64,000 nucleotides of DNA from Uranotaenia lowii (lineage: Eukaryota; Arthropoda; Insecta; Diptera; Culicidae). The position numbers and the translations under genes were made by a program. The stretch is from assembly GCF_029784155.1 (NCBI RefSeq), contig NC_073693.1:185277802-185341801 (forward strand). Reading direction: 5' to 3'. The notes beneath the pieces were generated by a model. It was not told where the DNA came from. It saw nothing but the letters and a program-made list of their open reading frames with translations, and searched no databases. The first letter of the stretch is position 1. Each line of letters starts with the position of its first letter. Shown piece after piece: positions 48,301-57,177 of this stretch.

Positions 48301-51300
48301 AGCAGAAAATATCGGGGCCCTAGGATCATGATGGCTAATAGGTTTAATGTTACATTGCCTGGTACGGGGCTGGCGATAGCGTCTACCTGGATCTGTTTTA
48401 GTTCCGTTCTCTGAATACTTCCGTTTCACACTTGGTCTGGTGCTCTGTTAAGAAAGGCTCCGTGTAATGTGGATGCCTTACAGTATGAATTCCAAGTGAC
48501 GCTATCAGGATTGGAGTACGCTGACCCCGTACGCAGGACAAAGGTTTCGAAGTCCATCCAGTAATTCCTCCCATTATGTCCCGTTTTCTCTGGGCGCAAT
48601 GGTGGCGCTAACGCCTTCTTCAGCTCCACCTGGTGTCGACTAGCGCTGAGTTGACCCAATTGTATCGGCTGGTACGGTGTTCGGGAAATTACGGTGATCA
48701 TTCTCCCTCACGCACTAAAGCACCTCCTTGCATATGATGAATTCACGCAATTTACACAAAAGATTCTCACTAAACTGAACACCCAAGTAACCATTAAGCC
48801 GTTAAAAATGGCTCTACTTCAGCTCTATAGTCGAATATAGAACTTGCTTACAAAGCCTTAAAGCCGTATATTCAACTCAAGGGCTGTCCAAATGCCACTT
48901 TTGGCATGTATTTCGGCCGATATACAGCTTGACCCCACTTTCGGTAGACGCCAATGAAGAGATATCAAAATATTTTCTACTGCAAATAAAAAGGAAAAGA
49001 AGAAGGGAAAAAAGTAAATAAAAAAAATTTCTTGTTCCGTCGTTTTCTCCCGAAGCTCTTTCTGTTTCTTTTCCTCCTTCGCACCTACACTTTTTTAATT
49101 GCTGTGGCATAGAAACTGCGGGAATCGAACTCGGATTTTTTCGACCATGGATTTGTTGACGACACTGCTGCGTGATCTATTTACGTTCTTACTTAACGAT
49201 TGAAAATTTGGCCTTCTTAAATTGAAGATTTGGAGTATGAATTTCAGGGAAACTTTCGGAAGATAAACATAAGATTTTAAAATCTGTACAAAACATTTAA
49301 TTTTTAATGCTATCAAAATTATATTGGACACTATTTAATGCACTGAATTTGATAACTTTTCAATAAAAGGTGTTTAAGCTGCATTTCGACGAAACCATAC
49401 CTGCATTTTGCAGCAAAATCGCTTCAGCTCCTCATCAAATATCCTGGTAGAATCAATTTGTCAGTCCAATCTTGGAAGACCTGATGTTGTGCGTACCCGG
49501 AACTCCGGAACAGCTTTTGTCCCAAGCTTCCGACGATTTTTAAGGCTTTGGAATTCCATTGACAAAGCTTCTGGTACCACCGCAAACCGTGGTCGTAAAA
49601 CACCTGTGGGTTTTCCTACGCAAGAATTTGATATTCGTAATAAAATGTATCTCGATCCGGCCGCAAAAACTAAATATTTCGAGCAAATTTTTCCTCGTTT
49701 TTTTTTTCTTTCAGGATTTTTATTTATTTTTCATCAGTCTCAGATGTCATGTTCAAAGCCCTAAATGGGCACTGACGTTTACTTCACTAAACTTCATCTA
49801 TCAGCGAGGGCTTGAAAGCCCTAAAGCAGCTTAACGAATCAATAAACGGCCAACTTCGCTGCTTGACTCTCACAGTGCCTATTGGCATTTAAAAGTATTA
49901 TATACGGCTAATAGGCACTGAAGTGCTGTTATACAGCCATTTTTCGGCTAAATACTGGGCTTAATGGTTTGTTGTGCAGTAAGTTAACGCACTGGTTACA
50001 AATTCTAACATCAATTAATTCGTTCTCAGGACGTGTTCATCGATCAATTTAAATATCAGTAAAGGAACTGTTTCATACATTTCCTGCAAGCTGTCCAGTG
50101 TATCCCCTCTACTGTGTTCCACCAAACAGTTAGCTTGACTCCTTTTTTCAAGAGACCTTCTAGCCTCGTCTTTCAATTTCAAGCTGTTTAATAAATATGT
50201 TCTCACTTTTTTGTATTCAATTTTATTGCAAATCTTATTCAAATCTCAAGCTTTAACCTTGCTGTTATTTCAATTCAAGAATGCTTAACGTATTTACTCG
50301 ATCCGTTATCCGACTCGCTATTGACTAAGTATTGTATATTCCTATCTGCTTTATCACTAATTTGTTCATTCAAATTAAATGAAATTTTCAAGAAATATGT
50401 TAGTATGAAGCCCTCTATATTATCGATACGTTTTAAAATTCGTTCTTATCTAAAGCTTCCTACCCGCATAGTTTCCAATGAGATGCAATACTTACACTGT
50501 CTTTTCAACATGCCTTTCAATTTCAAGCTGTCCTCTCAACACGCTTGAATTGGTTTTTATCAATACGTTTAGGCTGCCCTCTCCACTCGCCTTTTGATTT
50601 CTACCTTTATTGTAACACGCTCATAATTTCTAACAATACTTCTCAATTCGCGTTTCAAATCCCAAGCTGTTCTCTCCATTTCAATCGATGCGTAGCTTAG
50701 AGAATACGACATAAAAAGCCAAATCGAATCGATAGGCCGGAAGGTCACTAAGCCAAAGGACCTTATAATGTCAAATGTTCACCAAAGTGGCCTAGAACCC
50801 CTCACTTCAATTTCAATGATCAGATCGGTTCAGCTTAAGAAGTTGTTAATCAATAATTGCATTTACCCTTATTGAAAACATATTTTCTTTAAATCGTTAT
50901 CTTTATTTAAAATTCAAAAAGTTTTTTTTCAACACACCCTAATAATGCCATTGCAGTGGGTATAATATATTCAATTTCCCAGGTATCCTTCTTCCTGTCG
51001 TCATACATCGTCCCGTTGACGTTGATATCAATGCTCTACGTGGGAATGTTGGCGAGGCTGTGGAAAGGTGCTCCAGGCGGTCGAGTTTCCGATGAATCAA
51101 GGTAATGGAAATATTTGTATCGATGAAAATTGATTGCATGCTGCACTCGTACAACGTCCATTTCTCTCAGTGCTCCCATTTGTATAATTTTTTTTTCCTC
51201 GAATTATGTTTTACTCAATTTTGTTTCAATTTAACTCCACCCAGTTTTCAATGTTGCAATTTTCTATCTGTTACAAAAAGGAACGAATATAAGCCAATTA

Positions 51301-51777
51301 GTTTCTGTTTTCTCGAGTTTTCTATCATTTTACTTTCACGCCACAATTGCATTCCTCATTGAAACGTAATTTGAACTTCAATTATTTTATAATTTATTTT
51401 AACCTAGTGCCAGTAATGTGCAATCACTCAAATAATCAGTCAACTAAAATTATTTTTGTGAAAAATTATCCATCATCATAGTAATAATTTTCAGCAAATG
51501 AATCTCATTCTTCATAATATTCTTTGACTTTATCTTCCTAACTACAATGATGAATTTCCTTTCCACAAAAAGTTATTCATAAGAAAGTCATAACGTCATA
51601 TTTCATCAAACCTTAATACCTTATTCATTTACAATATGTTTAGAATTCCACTAATTTAACGTCGGTTTCTAACTGTGTTTGCAATTATTTTCATTTTTCA
51701 GGAGAGGCAAACGGAGGGTAACTCGAATGGTTGTCGTGGTCGTCCTGGCATTTGCAGTTTGTTGGTGTCCGATACAG
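33370..51777 (+). CDS. AstA-R: Allatostatin-A (galanin-like) receptor, rhodopsin-class GPCR; exons 1-6, 3' end outside window
   Basis: A plasma-membrane receptor for allatostatin-A neuropeptides (family knowledge), coupling to G proteins. Coding exons with GT/AG borders: 33370-33538, 42975-43129, 43222-43352, 43436-43583, 50983-51101, 51702-51777. They total 798 nt and join in frame into 266 residues. Residues 1-31 carry four N-glycosylation sequons (N4, N8, N15, N24). TM1 has N51 (GN), TM2 has D79, the TM3-start C106 can pair with C187 in loop 2, the TM3 end reads DRF (130-132), W158 lies in TM4, P212 in TM5, and TM6 ends CWCPIQ (261-266). Loop 3 is basic. TM7 with its NPxxY motif is not found before 64000, so later exons should lie beyond. 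The start is the first ATG, with A at -3. Introns 2 and 3 are under 100 nt; introns 1, 4 and 6 are swollen by repeats. A galanin-type receptor of another subtype is the alternative. The gene call is secure; the ligand is inferred. Confidence 0.9.
33625..42864. repeat. (AAATTTGT)n octamer mega-array filling intron 1
   Basis: About 8.7 kb of sequenced octamers (roughly 1,090 copies) plus a 500-base N gap. Before the gap (33625-35750) the array is almost perfect, with one half-unit slip near 34100. After the gap, 36251 to about 41360 has many one-base losses within AAA or TTT and a few substitutions (40991, 41318, 41354). 41362-42264 is clean again, and a few losses plus one substitution (42769) follow. 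Each unit contains the self-complementary AAATTT. Read on the minus strand the unit has no stop in any frame, which produces a huge but meaningless ORF. The true length is unknown because of the gap. Confidence 0.98.
35751..36250. other. 500-base assembly gap inside the octamer array
   Basis: Exactly 500 N with octamer repeat on both sides. The round length suggests a placeholder rather than a measured gap, so the intron size is a lower bound. Confidence 0.99.
43584..45690. other. Left part of receptor intron 4
   Basis: AT-rich. An inverted repeat (TTTACCATGCGAAAA near 43849, complement near 44005-44025) is probably a small MITE. A GGGGAGAATGG end near 44995 has no partner found. Confidence 0.4.
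45693..46620 (+). mobile_element. CCGTAAAACGGGGTAAC MITE, copy 1, right end lost
   Basis: Begins CCGTAAAACGGGGTAAC after TA at 45691-45692 and repeats GGGGTAACTTTGA within 30 bp. It parallels 52111-53045 for about 900 bp, then diverges near 46610, before the expected right end. Confidence 0.65.
46780..46965. repeat. Short GC-richer block with CTGATTAGCTGA tandem words
   Basis: CTGATTAGCTGACTGACTCG-like words repeat near 46830-46890. It may be a fragment of another LTR, but no ends are seen. Confidence 0.3.
47436..47740. mobile_element. 305-bp Harbinger-like MITE in the solo LTR
   Basis: Left end GACCAAGCCCACC, right end GGTGGGCTTGGTC, TAA on both sides (47433-47435, 47741-47743). Copy 1 of the LTR lacks it at the matching CTCTAAGCCTC, giving an empty site. 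Confidence 0.75.
48782..49976. mobile_element. CCCAAGTAACC element, CA-flanked, in the solo LTR
   Basis: Left end CCCAAGTAACCATTAAGCC, decayed right end GGCTTAATGGTTTGTTGTG, CA on both sides (48780-48781, 49977-49978). Removing it restores alignment of the two solo LTRs. Internal AAAGCCCT/AGGGCTTT-type words recur near the ends. Confidence 0.7.
49110..49185 (-). repeat. tRNA-derived SINE head
   Basis: On the minus strand TAGATCACGCAGCAG resembles an A box and GAGTTCGATTCCCGC (about 49119-49133) is a good B box. It lies inside the CCCAAGTAACC element. No acceptor stem. Confidence 0.45.
50005..50982. other. Right part of receptor intron 4
   Basis: Degenerate TTTCAAGCTGT/CTCTCAACACGC words recur at 50090-50690. 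The sequence ends in a pyrimidine-rich acceptor TTTCCCAG at 50982. Confidence 0.4.
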
Positions 51778-52110
51778 GTAACGGTCTTTTCTTTGTCGAA
51801 CATAACGGGACCCCTTTTTTGCATCTTTTATGCATTTAACTTCCAATGTTATTTTTATTTTTTTAGAATAACTATAAATCTGACCTTTAATTTAAATGTT
51901 TTGCGTTTGTATTTTAATACAAAATCCATACTTTGGCTCCACAATATTAGCGGCATTTAATATGAAAAACATTAATTTTAGATCATTAGATATCCAAAAC
52001 TTATCCAAATGTTTTCTTTGAATTTCAACTGCTCGAATTTCATTAAATTATTTGACGGTTATTTGATTTTTTTGAGATCTTTTTTCATTCCGTTTTATAT
52101 TTTAAATGTA

Positions 52111-53045
52111 CCGTAAAACGGGGTAACTCTGATCACCGGGGTAACTTTGACCATCAATAAATTTTTCCACATTATCATCAATAACTCAGTCTATAGTTTG
52201 AATTTTCGAAAACTGTTTTCTGCGTTTGAAAGCCTTTTAATTGAGTATCAAAAAGACAAAATTTGGTTTGTATTTGAAATTGTTTACTGTTAGTAAAAAT
52301 GTAATTTCAAAATCTAAAAATATCTTTTTTTGCAAGGCTTGCCAACAAACAGCTCTTCTGATGATACCAAAAAGTATTTAGAAGCAAACGGGTGGTTAAA
52401 AGTGGAAGAACAACTCTTTTTCTTTGTATATGTATGTTATAGTGCTATTTTTAAAGTCATGTAATGATAAATTTTTGATATTTCAAAAGTAAGGACATTT
52501 TCCAAGAGAAAGCCCGTATTGCACAAATGGAGAAATCCTATCAAATGATTAACTTTGAAGAAAAAATGAAAATGGAAATAGTGGGAGGGCCTAGGAGAAT
52601 ATGTGAAGGTAAAATTTCATTTGTATTTTGAAGCTAAAACTATTTAGCAATTATTATAATTTTTGCCCCTAGATGTATGCAGCATCATTGTTTTTTTTTC
52701 GATGATAAATGTTTAAAAAAAAACGTTGAACTACAAGGTAAAATTGATGAATTAGAATTTGTAAACAATTATGAAGGTGTTTTGTATCCTTTATGATCAA
52801 GAAAACTAGTTAAAACCGTCAAAATGGAGACTGATCAATGTAACCCCAAAGCATCAAATCCTGAACAGCGACGAAATCATTTTTTAAATCAAATTAAAAG
52901 TAGTCTTAAAAATTTCTGCAACCATGTTTTACGTTCATAGAAGTCCAGTACTGGTTTTAAAAATATGAAACATGCCACATTCCCCTAAACAGAAAAAATA
53001 ATCGAAAATTATTGAAAAAGTGATAAATATTACCTCGGATTACGG
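52111..53045 (+). mobile_element. CCGTAAAACGGGGTAAC MITE, copy 2
   Basis: Left end CCGTAAAACGGGG, right end CCTCGGATTACGG, TA on both sides (52109-52110, 53046-53047). Same orientation as copy 1 at 45693. No coding capacity. Lies in receptor intron 6. Confidence 0.6.
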
Positions 53046-53047
53046 TA

Positions 53048-55579
53048 ATAGAAAAGTGGGAATTTGCTGGCTCCAGGAGAAATAAATATTAACAAACATG
53101 TAAAAAATTCGCTCGTTCCCTGGTATGTATGTATGTGTATGTATATCATTCTAGACTGCATTTTATTTTACTACACTTTATTTTGAATTATAATTCCGTA
53201 GCATTCAAACTCAAATCTTTAACACTTTAAAACCCTAACTCGTCTTTAAAAGGAGCTTTTCATAAAAATCTTAAATTGTAATCTAGTATACAAGAGTAGA
53301 AAATTAATTTGATTTGAACTGCAAACTTTATCTCTTAGTTTCCAATAACTACTTAAAAATGGTTATGCTCGTGGTCAAAAACAATTAGCATTAGACACAA
53401 AAAGTGTTTCTTTAAAAAACTCTTCGAAATCTGTTATTTATTTTTTGCAACGTTAAAAAAATGGCAACTTCTAGGACTTCTTTTCGAAAGTTTGGTTTAA
53501 AAATAAAAAATCAACGTTATTGTTTTTGTATGTATGTTTAAAGAAGATTTTAGCCTTCAACTTCTCTCCTATAAATTCCTAAGTATTAATGTAAAATAAC
53601 TCAAACCTGAATAATTATTTTGAACCAACACATTTTTAGACCTAGAATAACGTCTTACGGCAATACTAAACGCGGCAACGATCGCGAACGAGATCCGTCC
53701 GCGATATTGAAATTCATGTCACGAAAATAGCTTCTTTAACGGACATCTCTTCTTAAAAAATCAAGCAATTTGATAAAGTTTTATAGCTCAAATATCAAAT
53801 TCCTTAACGCTAGAGGAGCATCTCTTAAAAACCCCTTTGAAAACCTTTGGAATTATGGAAAACTCCTAAAATGCAGTTATCTAATCAAATAATTCGTAGA
53901 AGCATATTATTCACTTTTACGCAGTAAATTTTAAAAATAATCTTGTTTTTTTTGAAAAGCTCAAGTGGTGCTATTCTTATTTCGCCCCTCTTTTCGACAT
54001 TTTTGGTTCTCAACGCCAATTGCTACGTCAAAAAAAAGTAAACTTATGCTTGATTTATCCGTTATTCAGAACAAACTGTGGAATTTTTTTTTTCGTAATT
54101 TTCAATCATTCATATTTTAACAAGCAAAACACGTAGTGGTGCTATTCTTATTTCGCTCACTGTATTAGAATAGCTAATGATTTACTAATGGTTGAATATA
54201 CGAGCTTTCTTTAATACAAGCATTAAAAAAGTGTTTATGAACGAACTGGTTATAAAATATCAAATTTTAGTGAAATGAAATGAAAAAGAGAAATATAAGG
54301 ATGTCGTAATTCTACGAAAACCTTGTGGTTGTGTCTTATATACAACAACCTTTTCATTTTTTTTACAATTCTTTATATACATATGCATTGTAAAAGAGTA
54401 GGCGTGTGCTGAACCTGAAATCGAAGAAATTTCCAGTTTTTTTTTCTTATAAAAATCCAATAAATTGATGTTGATAAGTTAGTGATATCATATGTTTAAA
54501 AGTTGAACAAAGGGATGTTATGATAAAAGTGTTGTTTTCAAAGTGTTTGTTTTCATTCATAAATTTGAACATCGGGTTCTTGAACGAAATGTAAAAGTGC
54601 GATACATTGGTCAATTGAAGTCTAAAAAGAAACGTTAGTGCTTATAACATCCGTTGGAAGAAGAACACAGGTTGACCTAATGAGAATGATTGCCAGCCGA
54701 TGCGAATTTTGCTGCTTATAAATTGGTGAGCTCGTTCCTTGCATTATTTTTTTATTATCATCTTCAATTCCGTCTTGAAATGAATCTGTGTAAAGCGCAA
54801 ATTCTGTTTTGAAATGTATCATATTGTGTATGAAAGTTATTAATAAATTCAAAAAGATTCAAAATTGAAAAAAAGGTAAAAAAACTAGCGATCGCCGGTT
54901 TGGGAAGTTTTTTTTTCATGCTATTGCCATAGGGCTATCTATCAATGCTAAGCTTGCTGCGACCAGAACAGTTTGCTGCTTCTCAAATTTATTCAGTTTA
55001 GATTTTGAAACCTTCGGTGAAATGATAAGAATGTTTTATTTTTTCGACTATGTTATTTAATTTCAAAAGACAAAGAAATTGCGATAGTATGCTTGATTTT
55101 GTTTGTTTTTTTTTATTATATAAAAAGATGCTCGAGCTCCTTTCAAAACAGATAAAATAACTATTATGAAATGGAATTGCAGATGGTAATAAGGTAAGAT
55201 ATGAAGTAATATTTTTATTCAGTATATAATGAAATAGCTAAACTCTATCGTGGGGTTTAGTGGGGGGAATGGACAGGACATTAAACGATCGGAAGACTGG
55301 CATACAACGGATTGTGGGTTCAAGCCAGCCGGAGTATTTCGACAAATTTAGAATAATGAGTAGTGTACTGAGGTACCTTTTCAGGATTTTTTCATTTGTT
55401 TCGAACAGTTTGAAGGGAGTGAGATGAGTCCAACCTGCCCCAAGCCATTGGTAACGGACCCCTTGGTTGTGCTGCAATTATTGTTGATGAGTTAAGAATG
55501 AACAATTTTTGAATGTGCGATCGAGACTTCCCGTACCGCCTCCGGTCGAAAGACCTATCAGCCACTTGGTGGGTTCTCG
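53048..55579. other. Receptor intron 6 or beyond, no exon seen
   Basis: GTGGTGCTATTCTTATTTCGC occurs twice in direct orientation (about 53954 and 54130). I looked for a TM7 exon (NPxxY) and found none. Confidence 0.4.
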
Positions 55580-55636
55580 TACATACATACATACATACAT
55601 ACATACATACATACATACATACATACATACATACAT
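55580..55636. repeat. (CATA)n microsatellite, insertion target of the LINE
   Basis: About 14 units directly before the 5' end of the R1-clade element. The same repeat resumes at its 3' end (61739-61779). Confidence 0.95.
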
Positions 55637-55989
55637 AGCTCTGCGACGTAGTTCCACCTCCCCGTGGTGCAGAGTGGAAACGTGTCTGCTTTATGCAGAT
55701 GTACGGCCGAGAGAACTACACCCCCCCCCCCCCCCCCTTATGAAGACCCTCGCTAACGAATTTGGATTACGACAATGGAATTTCTATCGGAAACCGACTC
55801 CATTGGTGAAGGTGTGAAGCTAACCGTGCCGATGTACCTGGAAGGCTGGCGGGTCGTTAAGTCACGCCAGTCTCTAACGGTTGCCTGTGGGGCACCGGGA
55901 CACACCCCACAGTATCCCAGTCCTTGCTGCGCTAAGCAGGTCACTGGCGCAGTGGACCGTTTGTTACCTGATTACTCGTGGGATCAAAT

Positions 55990-57177
55990 ATGCCAAAAAA
56001 TCTAAAAGAAATGAAAAAGGACGGAACGGATAAGGGCGAGAGCTCGAATCCGTTCGGCGGGAGTGGCCTTAGGCGTTCGCCGGTTAGGCAATCTGCCAAC
56101 CCGGTGGACCCGACGGCAACGTCGGTGGAAACACCGAGCGATGTGCGAGCGGACCCGTACGATCAAGTACAGGAAGCGCTGGAAGACCTACTGAGCTCCC
56201 CGGAACTCCAAGATCCGGGAGCTCCAGTAGAGTTGGTCACGGCCATGGCTGGCATCGCTGACCTTGTGGAATGTGTGAAGGGGAAGTCCAACATCCACAA
56301 GGAAATACGCGAGAAGCTAGCCAGGGTGATGCAGCTCTTCATCGCAGCCAACAAAGCTGTGGTGGAACGGCTTGCGGAGCCCGAGGCCGCCAGACCAAAA
56401 GAGCGAGGGCCGGCAGAGACCCCTCTGAGGGCGGACACCATCCGCCCAAAGAAGGTCAATGCCTTTGCCCAAACAGAGGGCAGCCTTGCGTTTGCTGGCA
56501 ACAGCAAGCGTAAGAGAGGGTCTCCCGGGGAACTCAGACCCGGGGACCCTAAGAAAAGAGCGGAGGATCCGTCTGTCCGGCAGGATCCTGCGGCCAGCGC
56601 TTCCAAGCGGGCGGAAGGCCCTGCCGAAAAGGCAGATGAGCCGGCGAGCGCAAATACCGGATGGCGGACGGTATCGCGCAAAAGGGGAAGGCCCAAAGGT
56701 ACGGAGACGGGAAAAGCCAAACCCCAACCCCAACGACGCAAACGTCGCGTCAGGGAGAGGGGCGAGGCGATTGTCGTCAAAGCACCTGAGGGCACGTACG
56801 CAGATGTCTTGCGACAGATGCGTACGAACGAAGATCTCGCCGCTGGTCTTGGGCTGGTCAAACTTCCGGTTGCAGCAGCAAACGCCGCACTTAGGTGTGG
56901 GCGGCTAAAGGTGGGATGGTCTATCTGTCAGATATCCATCCCCCAGCAACCGGACCGGTGCTTCAAGTGCCTGTTGAACGGTCACAAGTCGTTCGACTGC
57001 ACTGGGCCAGACAGAAGTGGCATATGCTGGCGCTGCAGCGAAACCGGCCACAAGTCGGCTAACTGCAAAAAGCCTGCTAAATGCCCTGTCTGCGCTGGAG
57101 ACCACGCTGTTGGCAACCCTAGGTGCCCCGCCTACACAAAGGCGCAGGCGGTACCACCCCGGGCGCCAAGAGCATAG
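55990..57177 (+). CDS. ORF1 (gag-like RNA-binding protein) of the Waldo-like element
   Basis: 395 codons from the ATG at 55990; the frame is open a little upstream but only from a GTG. In this clade ORF1 packages the element RNA and helps deliver it to the target. Residues ~1-130 include a charged, helix-prone section. Residues 130-270 are basic and Ala/Pro-rich. Three C-terminal zinc knuckles are C324-x2-C-x4-H-x4-C337, C346-x2-C-x4-H-x4-C359 and C365-x2-C-x3-H-x6-C379, the usual R1/I-clade set. ORF1 ends TAG at 57175-57177 and overlaps the ORF2 frame by 52 nt. Intact, much GC-richer than its surroundings. Confidence 0.9.
   Translation: MPKNLKEMKKDGTDKGESSNPFGGSGLRRSPVRQSANPVDPTATSVETPSDVRADPYDQVQEALEDLLSSPELQDPGAPVELVTAMAGIADLVECVKGKSNIHKEIREKLARVMQLFIAANKAVVERLAEPEAARPKERGPAETPLRADTIRPKKVNAFAQTEGSLAFAGNSKRKRGSPGELRPGDPKKRAEDPSVRQDPAASASKRAEGPAEKADEPASANTGWRTVSRKRGRPKGTETGKAKPQPQRRKRRVRERGEAIVVKAPEGTYADVLRQMRTNEDLAAGLGLVKLPVAAANAALRCGRLKVGWSICQISIPQQPDRCFKCLLNGHKSFDCTGPDRSGICWRCSETGHKSANCKKPAKCPVCAGDHAVGNPRCPAYTKAQAVPPRAPRA

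Larger units (their letters stand above)
47393..50000. mobile_element. Solo LTR, family copy 2, with two insertions, in receptor intron 4
   Basis: TGTAACC at 47393 and GGTTACA ending at 50000, AATT on both sides (47389-47392, 50001-50004). Without 47436-47740 and 48782-49976 and their duplications it is about 1.1 kb, matching 12682-13727. Shared landmarks are GCTCAGYCGAGCAAGAACCC, a TTTATTTTTCCC segment and GATTCTCACTAAAC. Confidence 0.72.

Noticed and set aside
51778..51960. Coding extension of receptor exon 6 (VTVFSLSNITG...)
   Set aside because: It begins with a GT donor (GTAACG), and the reading after CWCPIQ does not look like TM7; treated as intron.
53954..54150. Terminal repeats of a MITE (GTGGTGCTATTCTTATTTCGC)
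   Set aside because: The two copies are in direct, not inverted, orientation and have no shared target duplication.
56163..56861. 232-codon minus-strand ORF
   Set aside because: Antisense shadow of the GC-rich LINE ORF1.
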